Origin: JANWXD01 sp037446115 | GTDB lineage: Bacteria > Acidobacteriota > Terriglobia > Bryobacterales > Bryobacteraceae | DNA: 64,000 nucleotides | Direction: 5' to 3' | NCBI GenBank assembly: GCA_037446115.1 | Contig: JBBIJF010000020.1 | Location: forward strand, 1-64,000 | Shown: in pieces, positions 1 through 8,280 of the stretch | How positions within the stretch are numbered: the first letter of the stretch is position 1 | How the letters are laid out: every line of letters starts with the position of its first letter | The notes under the pieces: generated by a model | What the model was told of the DNA's origin: nothing | What the model saw: only the letters and a program-made list of their open reading frames with translations | Databases searched by the model: none | Position numbers and translations under genes: made by a program

Positions 1-2
1 CC

Positions 3-440
3 GCACGCGTGCCGCTGATCTTCGGCGGGGCCGGGGTGACCTCGCCCGGCGGCGTCTGCCGGCGGACAGTCGAGCTGTTGGATTTATACCCGACGCTGGC
101 GGCGCTGTGCGGTCTCAAAGGGACTCCTGGCACGCTGCACGGGCGCAGTCTGGCGCCGTTGTTGCAGCGTCCGGGCGCCGCATGGAACAAGCCCGGTGTG
201 ACGCAGGTGCGCCGGGTGCACCAGCGCAGGCCCGTCATGGGGTATTCGATCCGTACCGAGCGCTACCGGTACACGATGTGGGACGAAGGCCGGCTGGGCG
301 AGGAGCTCTACGACTACGAGCGCGATCCGGGGGAGCGGAGGAACCTGGCGGGGCTGAGGCAAGCGCGCGAGCTCAAAGCCCTCCTGCTCCGCACCCTGAA
401 AATCCGTCAGCCTGGTATGTCCCCATTTTCGGGCGCCTAG
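3..440 (+). CDS. Sulfatase, C-terminal part (gene cut by window edge)
   Basis: The frame is open to the left edge, so the N-terminal half with the formylglycine motif lies outside the window. What remains is the C-terminal part of a type I sulfatase: a DLYPTLAALCGL segment (the conserved helix after the metal site), YSIRTERYRY, and ELYDYERDPGERRNLAG, the signature of the arylsulfatase/iduronate-2-sulfatase C-terminal subdomain. The family hydrolyses sulfate esters, usually of polysaccharides, outside the cytoplasm. The last 13 residues (after LLLRTL) are encoded by a 31-bp interspersed repeat at 399-429, so the original stop has probably been replaced. The gene converges on another sulfatase and their stop codons overlap. 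Function class is secure; substrate is unknown. Confidence 0.88.
   Translation, partial: ARVPLIFGGAGVTSPGGVCRRTVELLDLYPTLAALCGLKGTPGTLHGRSLAPLLQRPGAAWNKPGVTQVRRVHQRRPVMGYSIRTERYRYTMWDEGRLGEELYDYERDPGERRNLAGLRQARELKALLLRTLKIRQPGMSPFSGA
399..429 (+). repeat. 31-bp interspersed repeat, copy 1
   Basis: The stretch AAATCCGTCAGCCTGGTATG followed by TCCCCATTTT (with one more leading A) recurs as an exact 31/31 reverse complement at 27261-27291. A variant lies at 27314-27345 and a half-matching copy at 27229-27248. Here it lies at the 3' end of a coding frame, immediately before the overlapping stops of two convergent sulfatase genes, and is translated as the C-terminus of the first. Confidence 0.85.
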
Positions 441-1909
441 CGGCCCGCCATACGGTCCGTGCAGGGAGCCGCGGGCGTGCCGTCTTCGGAGCGATCGTCG
501 CCGGTCGCCGTGCGGAGACGGTCCAGCTCGCGCGCCAACTGTTCGGCCTGCCGGCGGTAAGCCGGCTCGTGGTACAGATTTCGCCGCTCCTCGGGATCGT
601 TTTCGAGGTCGAACAGCTCCCACTCCTGGGGCTCTTGGATGTAATGGATCAATTTCCAGCGCCGCGTGCGCACGCCGCGATGCTTGCCCGCGCAGTGGAC
701 GGCCGGGTATTCGAAATATTCGTACAGCCAGGATTGGCGCCACGGGACGCTCTTTCCTTCCAGAACCGGCCGCCAGCTCATCCCGTGCTGCTCGGTGTAG
801 GGAGGCCGTTCGATGCCGCAATAGTCCAGGATCGTGTGGAAAACGTCATTGTTGAGCACCATGTGCTCGGGGTCCACACGACCGCCCCGGATCGCAGCCG
901 GATAGCGGACCAGCACCGGCACGCGGATGGAGGGCTCATACATCAGCCGCTTGTCGAACAGGCCATATTCGCCGAGGAAGAAGCCGTTGTCCCCGGTGTA
1001 AATCACCAGCGTATTCTCCGCTAACTTCTCCTTGTGCAGATAGTCGAGCACGCGCCCCAGATTTTCGTCCACCGCCAGCAGCGTGCGGTAGTAATTTTTC
1101 AGGAACACCTGAAAATTTCTGCGCTTCTTCTCCTGGCGCGGCAGGTCTGCCGGCACGCCCCGCTCCCGGAAATCGGGCATGTCCGCGATCTGCATGTCTG
1201 AATTGCGCACCGCGGCGGGGCGATCGCTCAGGTCCACCTCGAAGGTCGAAGGCTCGGGAATGCTGATGTCCTCGTACACTTTGGCGAAGCGGGGCGCCGG
1301 GATCCAGTCCCGGTGGGGAGCCTTGGTGTGATACATCACGCAGAAGGGCCTGTCCTTGGGGCGGTTCCGCAGGGCCTCCAGCACCTGGTCGGCGATCACG
1401 TCCTCGACGTAGCCGCGGAAGCGAACCCGCCCGCCGTTGACGATCATCACCGGATCCATGTAGGCGCCCTGGCCGGGGAGGATCGCCCAGTGATCGAACC
1501 CCCACGGCATCGTGGCGATGTGCCATTTGCCGAGAAGCGCCGTGTAGTAGCCGGCCTGTTGCAACAGTGCGGGGAAGATCGCCTGGCCGGGACGGAGGTA
1601 GTGCGACAGGCCGCCGTTGGTCGTCACACCGTGGGCGTGCGAGTACAGTCCCGTCAGGATGGTGCCGCGGCTCGGCGAGCAGAGGGCGTTGGTGACGAAC
1701 GCCTCGGCAAAGCGTACGCCTTCGGCCGCCAGGCGGTCCATATTCGGCGTGCGGAGGATCCGGTTGCCCGCGCAGCTCATGGCGTCCCAGCGCTGATCGT
1801 CGGTCATGACGAAGAGCACGTTGGGGCGCCGGTGCTGGGGGCGGGCGATGTGAGGGAATCCGGCCAAGGCGGCGCCGGCGAGCGTTTGCCATGCGGTGCG
1901 ACGAGTCAC
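437..1909 (-). CDS. Sulfatase (arylsulfatase A-like), exported
   Basis: A 490-residue type I sulfatase. The N-terminus (TRRTAW followed by an Ala/Gly-rich stretch to about residue 23) looks like a short Tat-type signal. The mature part opens with RPNVLFVMTDDQ, where D37/D38 are metal ligands, and carries the CSPSR motif at 77-81, whose Cys77 would be converted to formylglycine. KAPH and the TGDNG segment (second metal-ligand pair) follow, and the C-terminus has ELFDLENDPEERRNL. It would remove sulfate from an external ester, typically a carbohydrate. It overlaps the stop of the converging sulfatase by 4 bases. Two adjacent sulfatases suggest use of sulfated glycans, but no glycan is named by the sequence. 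Confidence 0.93.
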   Translation of the reverse strand: MTRRTAWQTLAGAALAGFPHIARPQHRRPNVLFVMTDDQRWDAMSCAGNRILRTPNMDRLAAEGVRFAEAFVTNALCSPSRGTILTGLYSHAHGVTTNGGLSHYLRPGQAIFPALLQQAGYYTALLGKWHIATMPWGFDHWAILPGQGAYMDPVMIVNGGRVRFRGYVEDVIADQVLEALRNRPKDRPFCVMYHTKAPHRDWIPAPRFAKVYEDISIPEPSTFEVDLSDRPAAVRNSDMQIADMPDFRERGVPADLPRQEKKRRNFQVFLKNYYRTLLAVDENLGRVLDYLHKEKLAENTLVIYTGDNGFFLGEYGLFDKRLMYEPSIRVPVLVRYPAAIRGGRVDPEHMVLNNDVFHTILDYCGIERPPYTEQHGMSWRPVLEGKSVPWRQSWLYEYFEYPAVHCAGKHRGVRTRRWKLIHYIQEPQEWELFDLENDPEERRNLYHEPAYRRQAEQLARELDRLRTATGDDRSEDGTPAAPCTDRMAGR

Positions 1910-1916
1910 AGGGGGA

Positions 1917-2969
1917 TTATACGGTAACCCGGGCCGCGGGATATTTGCCCGCCGCTGGCTGCTGTTGCGTCATGCAGTGCAGCGTGCCGAGTCCCAAAAC
2001 CAGATCGCGCGCGTAGATGCCCACGACCTTGCGGTCCGGAAAGAGGCGGGCCAGCGCCGCCAGCGCTTCGCGGTCGCGGGGATCGTTGAACACCGGCACC
2101 AGCACCGTCGTGTTTGCGATGTAGAAGTTGGCGTAGCTGGCGGGCAGGCGCTGCCCGGCGAAATACACGGGCTCGGGCATGGGCAGCCGGACGACGCGCA
2201 GCGGCCACCGCCGCAAGATCCGGAGGTTTTCCCGGAGCGGCTCGTGATTGGCGTCGGAGGGGTCCGGCTCGTAACAGGCCACCACCGTGCCGGGAGCCAC
2301 AAACCGCGCGATGTCGTCCACGTGTCCGTGCGTGTCGTCGCCGGCGATGCCGCGCCCCAGCCAGATCACCTTGTGCACATTCAGATAGTCTCTGAGCACC
2401 CGTTCCAGACCTGCCCGGTCCCATCCCGGGTTGCGAGCTTGCACCGGGCTGAGCAGGCATTCCTCGGTCGCCAGCAGCAGGCCCCGGCCGTTGACGTCAA
2501 TGGCGCCTCCTTCCAGCACGACGCCGGTCTTCCACTGCCGCAGCTTCAGGCGCCGCGCCAGGCGAGCCGGTACGGCGTCGTCTTGCCGCCAGTTGGAGTA
2601 CTTGGCCCAGGCGTTGAATTTCCAGTTGGTGACGGCCACCTCGCCACGGGCGTTCTTCACAAAGATCGGCCCGTAATCCCGGATCCAGCTCCGATCCGTG
2701 GGACAGTGGTAGAACTCCACGGCCTCCAGGTTCACATGAGACTGCCGGAGGCGCCTGCGCGCACGCTCCTCCATTTCGGCATCCCGCACCAGGATGCGCA
2801 CGCGTTCGGCCGGCACGAGATGCCGCACCACTTCGCAGTAGACCCACTCGATCGGTGCGAACTTACCCGGCCAGTCGGTGCGTTCGTGCGGCCAGGCCAG
2901 CCAGGTGGCCTCGTGCGGCTCCCATTCGGCCGGCATGCGAAAGCCGCAGGCGCGAGGTGTGGCCCGCAT
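1917..2969 (-). CDS. aguA: Agmatine deiminase
   Basis: A 350-residue peptidylarginine-deiminase-type enzyme that converts agmatine to N-carbamoylputrescine and ammonia. The N-terminal MPAEWEPHEATWLAWPH, the EGGAIDVNG segment, GDDTHGHVDD (catalytic His and Asp) and the catalytic Cys332 in LGTLHCMTQQQP are all present. Length matches the family. The frame is open further upstream, but the start at 2969 is chosen because it begins the family's usual N-terminus and shares its A with the stop of aguB (TGATG), implying translational coupling. With aguB it forms the two-step agmatine-to-putrescine pathway; no arginine decarboxylase is seen in the window. Confidence 0.95.
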   Translation of the reverse strand: MRATPRACGFRMPAEWEPHEATWLAWPHERTDWPGKFAPIEWVYCEVVRHLVPAERVRILVRDAEMEERARRRLRQSHVNLEAVEFYHCPTDRSWIRDYGPIFVKNARGEVAVTNWKFNAWAKYSNWRQDDAVPARLARRLKLRQWKTGVVLEGGAIDVNGRGLLLATEECLLSPVQARNPGWDRAGLERVLRDYLNVHKVIWLGRGIAGDDTHGHVDDIARFVAPGTVVACYEPDPSDANHEPLRENLRILRRWPLRVVRLPMPEPVYFAGQRLPASYANFYIANTTVLVPVFNDPRDREALAALARLFPDRKVVGIYARDLVLGLGTLHCMTQQQPAAGKYPAARVTV

Positions 2970-3859
2970 CAGTCGAGCCAGCGTTGCAGCAGGGGAGTGT
3001 AGGCGTCCACGCGGCGGTCGCGGAAAAAGGGCCAGTTGCGGCGAACCTCCTCGATCTGCGCCGGATCGCATTCCGCCACGAGCGTCTCCTCCTCCGTTTG
3101 GGACGCTTCGGCCAGAATCTCTCCGAACGGGCCGGCGATGAAGGAGGAACCCCAGAACTGGAGCCCGCAACCGGGGGGACCTTCGTAGCCGACACGGTTC
3201 ACTGCCGCGACATAGATGCCGTTGGCGATGGCGTGCCCGCGCTGCACCGTGCGCCAGGCGTCGCGCTGCCGCTCGCCGTGTACTTGTTTCTCGGCCGGGT
3301 GCCAGCCGATCGCGGTGGGATAAAAAATGACGTGCGCGCCTGCAAGGCTCGCCAGACGCGCGCCTTCGGGGTACCATTGGTCCCAGCAGATTTCGACAGC
3401 GATCGCAGCATAGCGCGTGTCGAACCGCGGCACGCCGAGGTCTCCCGGTGCAAAGTAGAACTTCTCAAAATAGAGCGGATCGTCGGGGATGTGCATTTTG
3501 CGGTACAGGCCGAGCAGCGAGCCGCCGGCGTCGAGGACCGCAGCGGAGTTGTGGTAAACGCCCGGCGCGCGCCGTTCGAAGACCGGGGCGATGATGGCGA
3601 CTTCAAGCTCTTCCGCCAGCTTCGCCAGCCGCTCTGTCGTGGGCCCGGGAACCGGCTCGGCCAGAGCGAACAGATCCGGATCTTGCCGGCGGCAGAAATA
3701 CTGGGAGCGGAACAACTCCTGCAGGCACACGATCTGCGCGCCGCGCGCGGCCGCCTCGCGGATCCGCCACTCGGCCTTTTCCAGATTCTCGTTCGGATCC
3801 GGGGCGCACGCCATCTGAATCAGGCCGATCCGAAATTTCGAGTTCGCGCGCGAGGGCAT
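2969..3859 (-). CDS. aguB: N-carbamoylputrescine amidase
   Basis: A 296-residue carbon-nitrogen hydrolase that turns N-carbamoylputrescine into putrescine, CO2 and ammonia. The Glu-Lys-Cys triad is visible as E48 (CLQELF), K121 (YRKMHIPDD) and C158 (EICWDQWYPEG), and the C-terminal GPFGEILAEAS segment is typical of AguB. The start at 3859 is preferred over an in-frame ATG at 3877, because the latter would overlap the divergent peptidase start and adds six residues that are not conserved. It is first in a two-gene unit with aguA. Only 16 bases separate it from the divergent M14 peptidase start, so promoters must lie inside coding sequence or be leaderless. Confidence 0.94.
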   Translation of the reverse strand: MPSRANSKFRIGLIQMACAPDPNENLEKAEWRIREAAARGAQIVCLQELFRSQYFCRRQDPDLFALAEPVPGPTTERLAKLAEELEVAIIAPVFERRAPGVYHNSAAVLDAGGSLLGLYRKMHIPDDPLYFEKFYFAPGDLGVPRFDTRYAAIAVEICWDQWYPEGARLASLAGAHVIFYPTAIGWHPAEKQVHGERQRDAWRTVQRGHAIANGIYVAAVNRVGYEGPPGCGLQFWGSSFIAGPFGEILAEASQTEEETLVAECDPAQIEEVRRNWPFFRDRRVDAYTPLLQRWLD

Positions 3860-3861
3860 AG

Positions 3862-3867
3862 TAAGAT
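3862..3867 (+). promoter_or_regulatory. Possible -10 box for a leaderless peptidase transcript
   Basis: TAAGAT ends 8 bases before the ATG at 3876, so transcription would start at or next to the start codon. No ribosome-binding site precedes this ATG. No clear -35 is visible, because the upstream DNA is aguB coding sequence. Confidence 0.35.
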
Positions 3868-3875
3868 TGTTCCAC

Positions 3876-6407
3876 ATGAGGGGACGCCTGTTTGCGCTTT
3901 CGGTCTGCGCCGTCTGGCTGGCGGCAGGTGCCGTTCCTGCTCCCAGGGAACACTTCGGCTACAACCCCGGCGATGACTACAAGCTGGCCGGCTACGCCGA
4001 GATCGTGAGTTACTTCCAGGCGCTCGAACGCACCAGTGACCGCATCCGGCTGGCCGAGTTCGGTCGCAGTTCCGGGGGCCGCCCGATGTACGTAGCGTTC
4101 CTTTCCTCCCCCGCGAACCTTGCGCGCCTGGACCGCTACCGGGAGATCAGCCGGCGGCTGGCTCTCGGGCAGGCATCTGAAGACGAAGCCCGGCGCCTGG
4201 CCGCGGAAGGAAAGGCGATCGTATGGATTGACTCGGGCCTGCATGCCACCGAAGTTGCGCCGGTACAGCACGCGCCGCATCTGGCCTACCGGCTGATCAC
4301 GGAGGAGACACCGGAGGTCCAGCGGATCCGGGAGCGGGTGATCCTGCTGCAGGTCCCCGTGATCAACCCGGATGGTCTGGAGATGGTGGTGGAGTGGTAC
4401 CGCAAGAATCTGGGCACGCCGCATGAGACGGCGCGGCTACCGTTCCTGTATCAAAAGTACGCCGGTCACGACAACAACCGCGACTACTACATGTTCAACC
4501 TCGTGGAAACGCAGCATGTGGGGCGGATGCTGTTCCGGGAGTGGTACCCGCAGATCGTCTACAACCAGCATCAGGCGCCGCCGTTTCCGGCGCGCATTTT
4601 CGTGCCGCCCTATGCCGAGCCCCTGAACCCGAACATTCCCGCGGCCGTACTGGAGGGGATCCACCTGATCGGGTCGGCCATGAAGGAACGCTTCGCGCGG
4701 GAAGGCAAAACGGGCGTACTCTCCTACGCGCAGTTCGATGCTTGGTGGAACGGCGGGTTGCGCAGCGCTCCGGCGTTTCACAACATGCACGGCATCCTCA
4801 CCGAAACCGCCGGCTCCGGCTACGCCACACCGCGAAGCTACGAATCCAAAGATCTCCCGGCGCGCTTCGCCGGAGGCCTTTCCGCCCGCGAGCCCAGCGT
4901 GTTTTACCCGCGTCCGTGGACGGGAGGCCGCTGGGGGCTGCGGGAAGCCGTCGAGTACATGCTCACCGCCGACTTCGCCATCCTCGAGCTGGCCGCTGCG
5001 CGCTCGGAGCAGTTCCTGTACAAGGCTTGGCAGATGGCCCGGGACGCGATCGCGTCCGGGCGCAAGGGCTCGCCCTTTGCTTATCTGGTGCCCGAACAGC
5101 AGTGGGACCCGTCGAGCGCGGTGGAGATGCTCCGCCGCCTTCAGATGGGCGGGGTCGAGATCCTGCGTGCCCGGGCGGCGTTTCAGGCCGACGGCAGGAA
5201 GTACCCGCAAGGCACCTACGTTTTGCCCGCAGCGCAACCCTTTCGCGCTTATTTGCTGGATCTGCTGGAGCCGCAAAAGTACCCGGACCTGCGCACTGAT
5301 TCCGGCGCTCCCCGCCGTCCCTACGACATCACGGGCTGGACGCTGAGCCTGCAAATGGGCGTGGAGGTTGTGCGCATCGAGAAACCATTCGAGGCGGTGC
5401 TCGAGCCGGCAGGCGAGATCGGGCCGCCGGTGCCCTCGCTTAATCCGCGCGAGAACGTTTCCTTCCGGACCGTCGCCGGGTGGCTGGAAAAGGGCGTACG
5501 GGTGAGGCGCACCGCCGGCGGCCAGTTCCTGGTCGAAGGAAGCTCCGCGCCCGGCGAGTTCGACGCTGCCGCCTACGAGTTGCGGCGGCCGCGCGTGGCG
5601 GTTTACGAGCCCTGGACCGCCAACATGGACGCCGGCTGGACCCGCTGGCTGCTCGATTACTACCACGTGCCCTACGCGGTCTTACACAATGACGACGTGC
5701 GCCGAGGCGGTTTGCGGGAGCGCTTCGACGCGGTGATTCTGGCCAGCCAGAGCGCCGAATCCATTCTCAACGGGAACCGCTACGGGGAGCCGGCCACCTC
5801 GCGCGAACGCCCGCACGAGTACGATCCGAAGTCCGTCCAGCGGCCCGAATACACCGGGGGAATCGGCGCCGCGGGGTTGGCCGAGCTCGAACGCTTCGTG
5901 CGGGAGGGAGGCACGCTCATTGCGCTCGATGACGCCACCGAACTTCCCATCCGTTTTTTCCCGCTACCCGTCCGCAACGTGGTGCGGGCCCCCGCGGCCG
6001 ATCCCGGCGGCGCGGGCCGCGGCGCGCCGTCGTTCTACTCGCCGGGAGCGCTGCTGCGGGTCACGCTGGACTCCGCTCACCCGCTGGCCCACGGCATGCC
6101 CCGCGAGGCTGTCGTGTTCTCGACCGGAGGCCACGCCTTCGAGATCACGCTGCTTGACGAGTTCAACCGGGGCGAGCGTGCCGTGCGCCCGGTGGCGCGC
6201 TACGCGGACAAAGACCTGCTGGCGAGCGGATGGGTGACGGGCGAACGAACCGTGCTCGGCAAAGAGGTCCTCGTCGAGGCCCGCCACGGACAGGGCCGCG
6301 TGGTACTGTTCGCCTTCCGCCCGCAGTTCCGCGGCCAGCCCTTCGGGACGTTCAAGCTTCTGCTCAACGCAGTGTATCTGGCCTCGGCGCGAAGGCTGGG
6401 TACATAG
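3876..6407 (+). CDS. Secreted M14-family zinc carboxypeptidase-like protein
   Basis: An 843-residue protein with a signal peptide (MRGRLFALSVCAVWLAAG) and an N-terminal M14 metallopeptidase domain of about 370 residues. Zinc ligands fit H123 and E126 (GLHATE) and H232 (YNQHQAP), and the catalytic Glu fits E310 in ILTETAGSGYAT. The 450-residue C-terminal half contains a segment resembling a glutamine-amidotransferase/ThuA-like fold (RPRVAVYEPW, FDAVILASQS, LAELERFVREGGTLIALD), as in large exported M14 proteins. It probably trims peptides or cell-wall material in the periplasm or outside. The start at 3876 is preferred to 3867, as it begins the signal peptide directly. A dehydrogenase follows 17 bases downstream. 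Confidence 0.85.
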   Translation: MRGRLFALSVCAVWLAAGAVPAPREHFGYNPGDDYKLAGYAEIVSYFQALERTSDRIRLAEFGRSSGGRPMYVAFLSSPANLARLDRYREISRRLALGQASEDEARRLAAEGKAIVWIDSGLHATEVAPVQHAPHLAYRLITEETPEVQRIRERVILLQVPVINPDGLEMVVEWYRKNLGTPHETARLPFLYQKYAGHDNNRDYYMFNLVETQHVGRMLFREWYPQIVYNQHQAPPFPARIFVPPYAEPLNPNIPAAVLEGIHLIGSAMKERFAREGKTGVLSYAQFDAWWNGGLRSAPAFHNMHGILTETAGSGYATPRSYESKDLPARFAGGLSAREPSVFYPRPWTGGRWGLREAVEYMLTADFAILELAAARSEQFLYKAWQMARDAIASGRKGSPFAYLVPEQQWDPSSAVEMLRRLQMGGVEILRARAAFQADGRKYPQGTYVLPAAQPFRAYLLDLLEPQKYPDLRTDSGAPRRPYDITGWTLSLQMGVEVVRIEKPFEAVLEPAGEIGPPVPSLNPRENVSFRTVAGWLEKGVRVRRTAGGQFLVEGSSAPGEFDAAAYELRRPRVAVYEPWTANMDAGWTRWLLDYYHVPYAVLHNDDVRRGGLRERFDAVILASQSAESILNGNRYGEPATSRERPHEYDPKSVQRPEYTGGIGAAGLAELERFVREGGTLIALDDATELPIRFFPLPVRNVVRAPAADPGGAGRGAPSFYSPGALLRVTLDSAHPLAHGMPREAVVFSTGGHAFEITLLDEFNRGERAVRPVARYADKDLLASGWVTGERTVLGKEVLVEARHGQGRVVLFAFRPQFRGQPFGTFKLLLNAVYLASARRLGT

Positions 6408-6424
6408 GTCCGGCGAGGAGGAGA

Positions 6425-7492
6425 ATGAGCGGAGATCGGATGAGCACACCGTTTCTGGTCGGCGTCAGTCCGGATTTCTACGCGGACCTGAAGGGAAGGT
6501 TTGAGGCGGTAATCGAAAATCATCTGGGCTGCGTGCCCGGCATCGAAGTGCAGCCGATGCCGCCGCAACCGGGCAAGCGGGCCACTGCGGACGCTTTGAA
6601 CGCGTTCGACGCGGTACTGGCGCTCGGGTTGCGAATCGAGGCGGAAAGCCTGGAAGGCGTGAGCCGGCTTGCGGCGGTCGCACGCTGGGGCGTGGGATAC
6701 GACACGGTGGATGTTGCGGCTCTCACGCGGGCGGGCGTGGCGCTGGCGCTGACGCCCCGCGCCGTGCGCCGGCCGGTGGCCGAGGCCATTCTCACCTTCG
6801 CGTTTGCCCTTGCCAAGAACCTCATGGAGCAGGACCGGCTGGTGCGCAGCGGCCGCTGGCGCGACGAGCTCTCCCGGCTGGGACGGAATCTGGACGCGCT
6901 CGTGCTGGGCTCGGTCGGCTGCGGCAACATCGCCCGCGAAATGTTCCGCCTGGCGCGGCCGCTGGGTTTTCGCCGGCTGCTCGCCTGCGACCCTTATGTC
7001 CGTGCGGCGGACGTAGCGGAGCTGGGGGTGGAGTTGACGGCGCTGGAAACCGTCCTGAGCGAAAGCGACATTGTGACTATAAACGTACCGCTCACGGATC
7101 AAACGCGAGGAATGATCGGCGAAGCACAACTCCGCCGGATGAAACCTTCCTCCTGGCTCATCAACACGGCCCGGGGAGCGGTGGTGGACCACGGGGCTCT
7201 GGTGCGCGCTCTTCGTGAGGGCTGGATCGCAGGCGCCGGAATTGACGTGTATCCGACCGAACCGCCTCCTTCGGACGATCCGCTCCTGGGTTTGGACAAC
7301 GTCGTACTGGCCCCGCACGCCCTGGCGTGGACCGAGGAACTCATTCGGGACGTGGGGCGAGAGGCCTGCGCCAACATCCTGGCTGTGGCGCGGGGCGAGG
7401 CGCCGCCGGGGCTGCTGAACCGCGAGGTGCTGGATCACCCCGGGTTTCAAGCCAAGCTGGCTCGCTTGCGGCCGGAAAAGAGGCAATCATGA
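6425..7492 (+). CDS. D-isomer-specific 2-hydroxyacid dehydrogenase
   Basis: A 355-residue NAD(P)-dependent dehydrogenase of the phosphoglycerate dehydrogenase superfamily. Visible are VARWGVGYDTVDV, the Rossmann motif in VLGSVGCGNIA, NTARGAVVD with the substrate-binding Arg, DVYPTEPP with the catalytic Glu, and APHALAWTEE with the catalytic His. It lacks an ACT domain, so it is not a standard SerA. The start at 6425 follows a strong AGGAGGAG ribosome site at about 6415-6422; the frame is open upstream inside the peptidase gene but unsupported there. Its stop overlaps the next start (ATGA), coupling it to an HpcH/HpaI aldolase, so the pair may process a sugar-acid derivative. The substrate is not determined. 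Confidence 0.9.
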   Translation: MSGDRMSTPFLVGVSPDFYADLKGRFEAVIENHLGCVPGIEVQPMPPQPGKRATADALNAFDAVLALGLRIEAESLEGVSRLAAVARWGVGYDTVDVAALTRAGVALALTPRAVRRPVAEAILTFAFALAKNLMEQDRLVRSGRWRDELSRLGRNLDALVLGSVGCGNIAREMFRLARPLGFRRLLACDPYVRAADVAELGVELTALETVLSESDIVTINVPLTDQTRGMIGEAQLRRMKPSSWLINTARGAVVDHGALVRALREGWIAGAGIDVYPTEPPPSDDPLLGLDNVVLAPHALAWTEELIRDVGREACANILAVARGEAPPGLLNREVLDHPGFQAKLARLRPEKRQS

Positions 7493-8280
7493 CGTCCAAC
7501 CGTGTCCGAGATCTGCTGCGGCAGGGTTCCATCCCGGTCGGTCACATGATTTCTGAGTTCGCCACGCGGGGCATAGCGCGAATTGTCGAGGCCGCAGGCG
7601 CCGACTTTGCGCTGATTGACATGGAACACAGCGGACTGGATCTGGAACGTGTGGCCGACCTGCTGGCGTGGTTCCGGGCGACGTCCGTCGCGCCGTTTGT
7701 CCGCGTGCCGCAGGGTCTTTACCACTTTGTGGCGCGCGTGATGGACGCCGGCGCTTTGGGCGTGATGGTGCCGAATGTGGAGAGCGCCGAGCAGGCGCGC
7801 GCCATCGTGAGGGCCGCCAAGTACGCTCCGCTCGGCGCGCGGGGCGTGGGACTCGGGGTGGCCCATACCGATTACCGGCTGCCGGATCCCGTGACGTACT
7901 TCCGCGAAGCCAACCAAGCCACGATGGTTCTCTGTCAGATCGAGTCCGTGGCGGGGGTGGAGAACGCCGAGGCGATTGCGGGGGTTGAGGGCGTGGACGT
8001 GCTGTGGGTGGGCCACTTTGATCTGACGCAGTCCATGGGCATTGCGGGGCAGTTCGAGCATCCGGGATTTGGCGACGCTCTGGCCGCCGTGGTGGGGGCG
8101 GCGCGACGGCACGGGAAGGCGGCGGGCATTCAGCCGGGCAGCCTCGAACAGGCCCGCCAGTGGCTGGCGGTGGGGTTTTCGGTCCTGTCCTTTACGAACG
8201 ATGTAAGCCTGTACCGGGACACGCTGGCGAGCTCGCTTGCCGCTGTGCGCGGGGCGGTCGGCAACGCGCGCCGCGCCTAA
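7489..8280 (+). CDS. HpcH/HpaI-family aldolase
   Basis: A 263-residue class II pyruvate-type aldolase. Family marks are GHMISEF near the N-terminus, FALIDMEHSGLD (catalytic His47), MVPNVESAEQAR, the CQIESVAGVENAEAIA stretch with the metal-binding Glu, and DVLWVGHFDLTQSMG. Relatives reversibly cleave 2-keto-3-deoxy sugar acids or 4-hydroxy-2-oxo acids to pyruvate or a related keto acid plus an aldehyde. It starts inside the stop of the preceding dehydrogenase (4-base overlap), so the two are co-translated. Its stop overlaps the convergent rfbG stop by 4 bases. Confidence 0.9.
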   Translation: MTSNRVRDLLRQGSIPVGHMISEFATRGIARIVEAAGADFALIDMEHSGLDLERVADLLAWFRATSVAPFVRVPQGLYHFVARVMDAGALGVMVPNVESAEQARAIVRAAKYAPLGARGVGLGVAHTDYRLPDPVTYFREANQATMVLCQIESVAGVENAEAIAGVEGVDVLWVGHFDLTQSMGIAGQFEHPGFGDALAAVVGAARRHGKAAGIQPGSLEQARQWLAVGFSVLSFTNDVSLYRDTLASSLAAVRGAVGNARRA

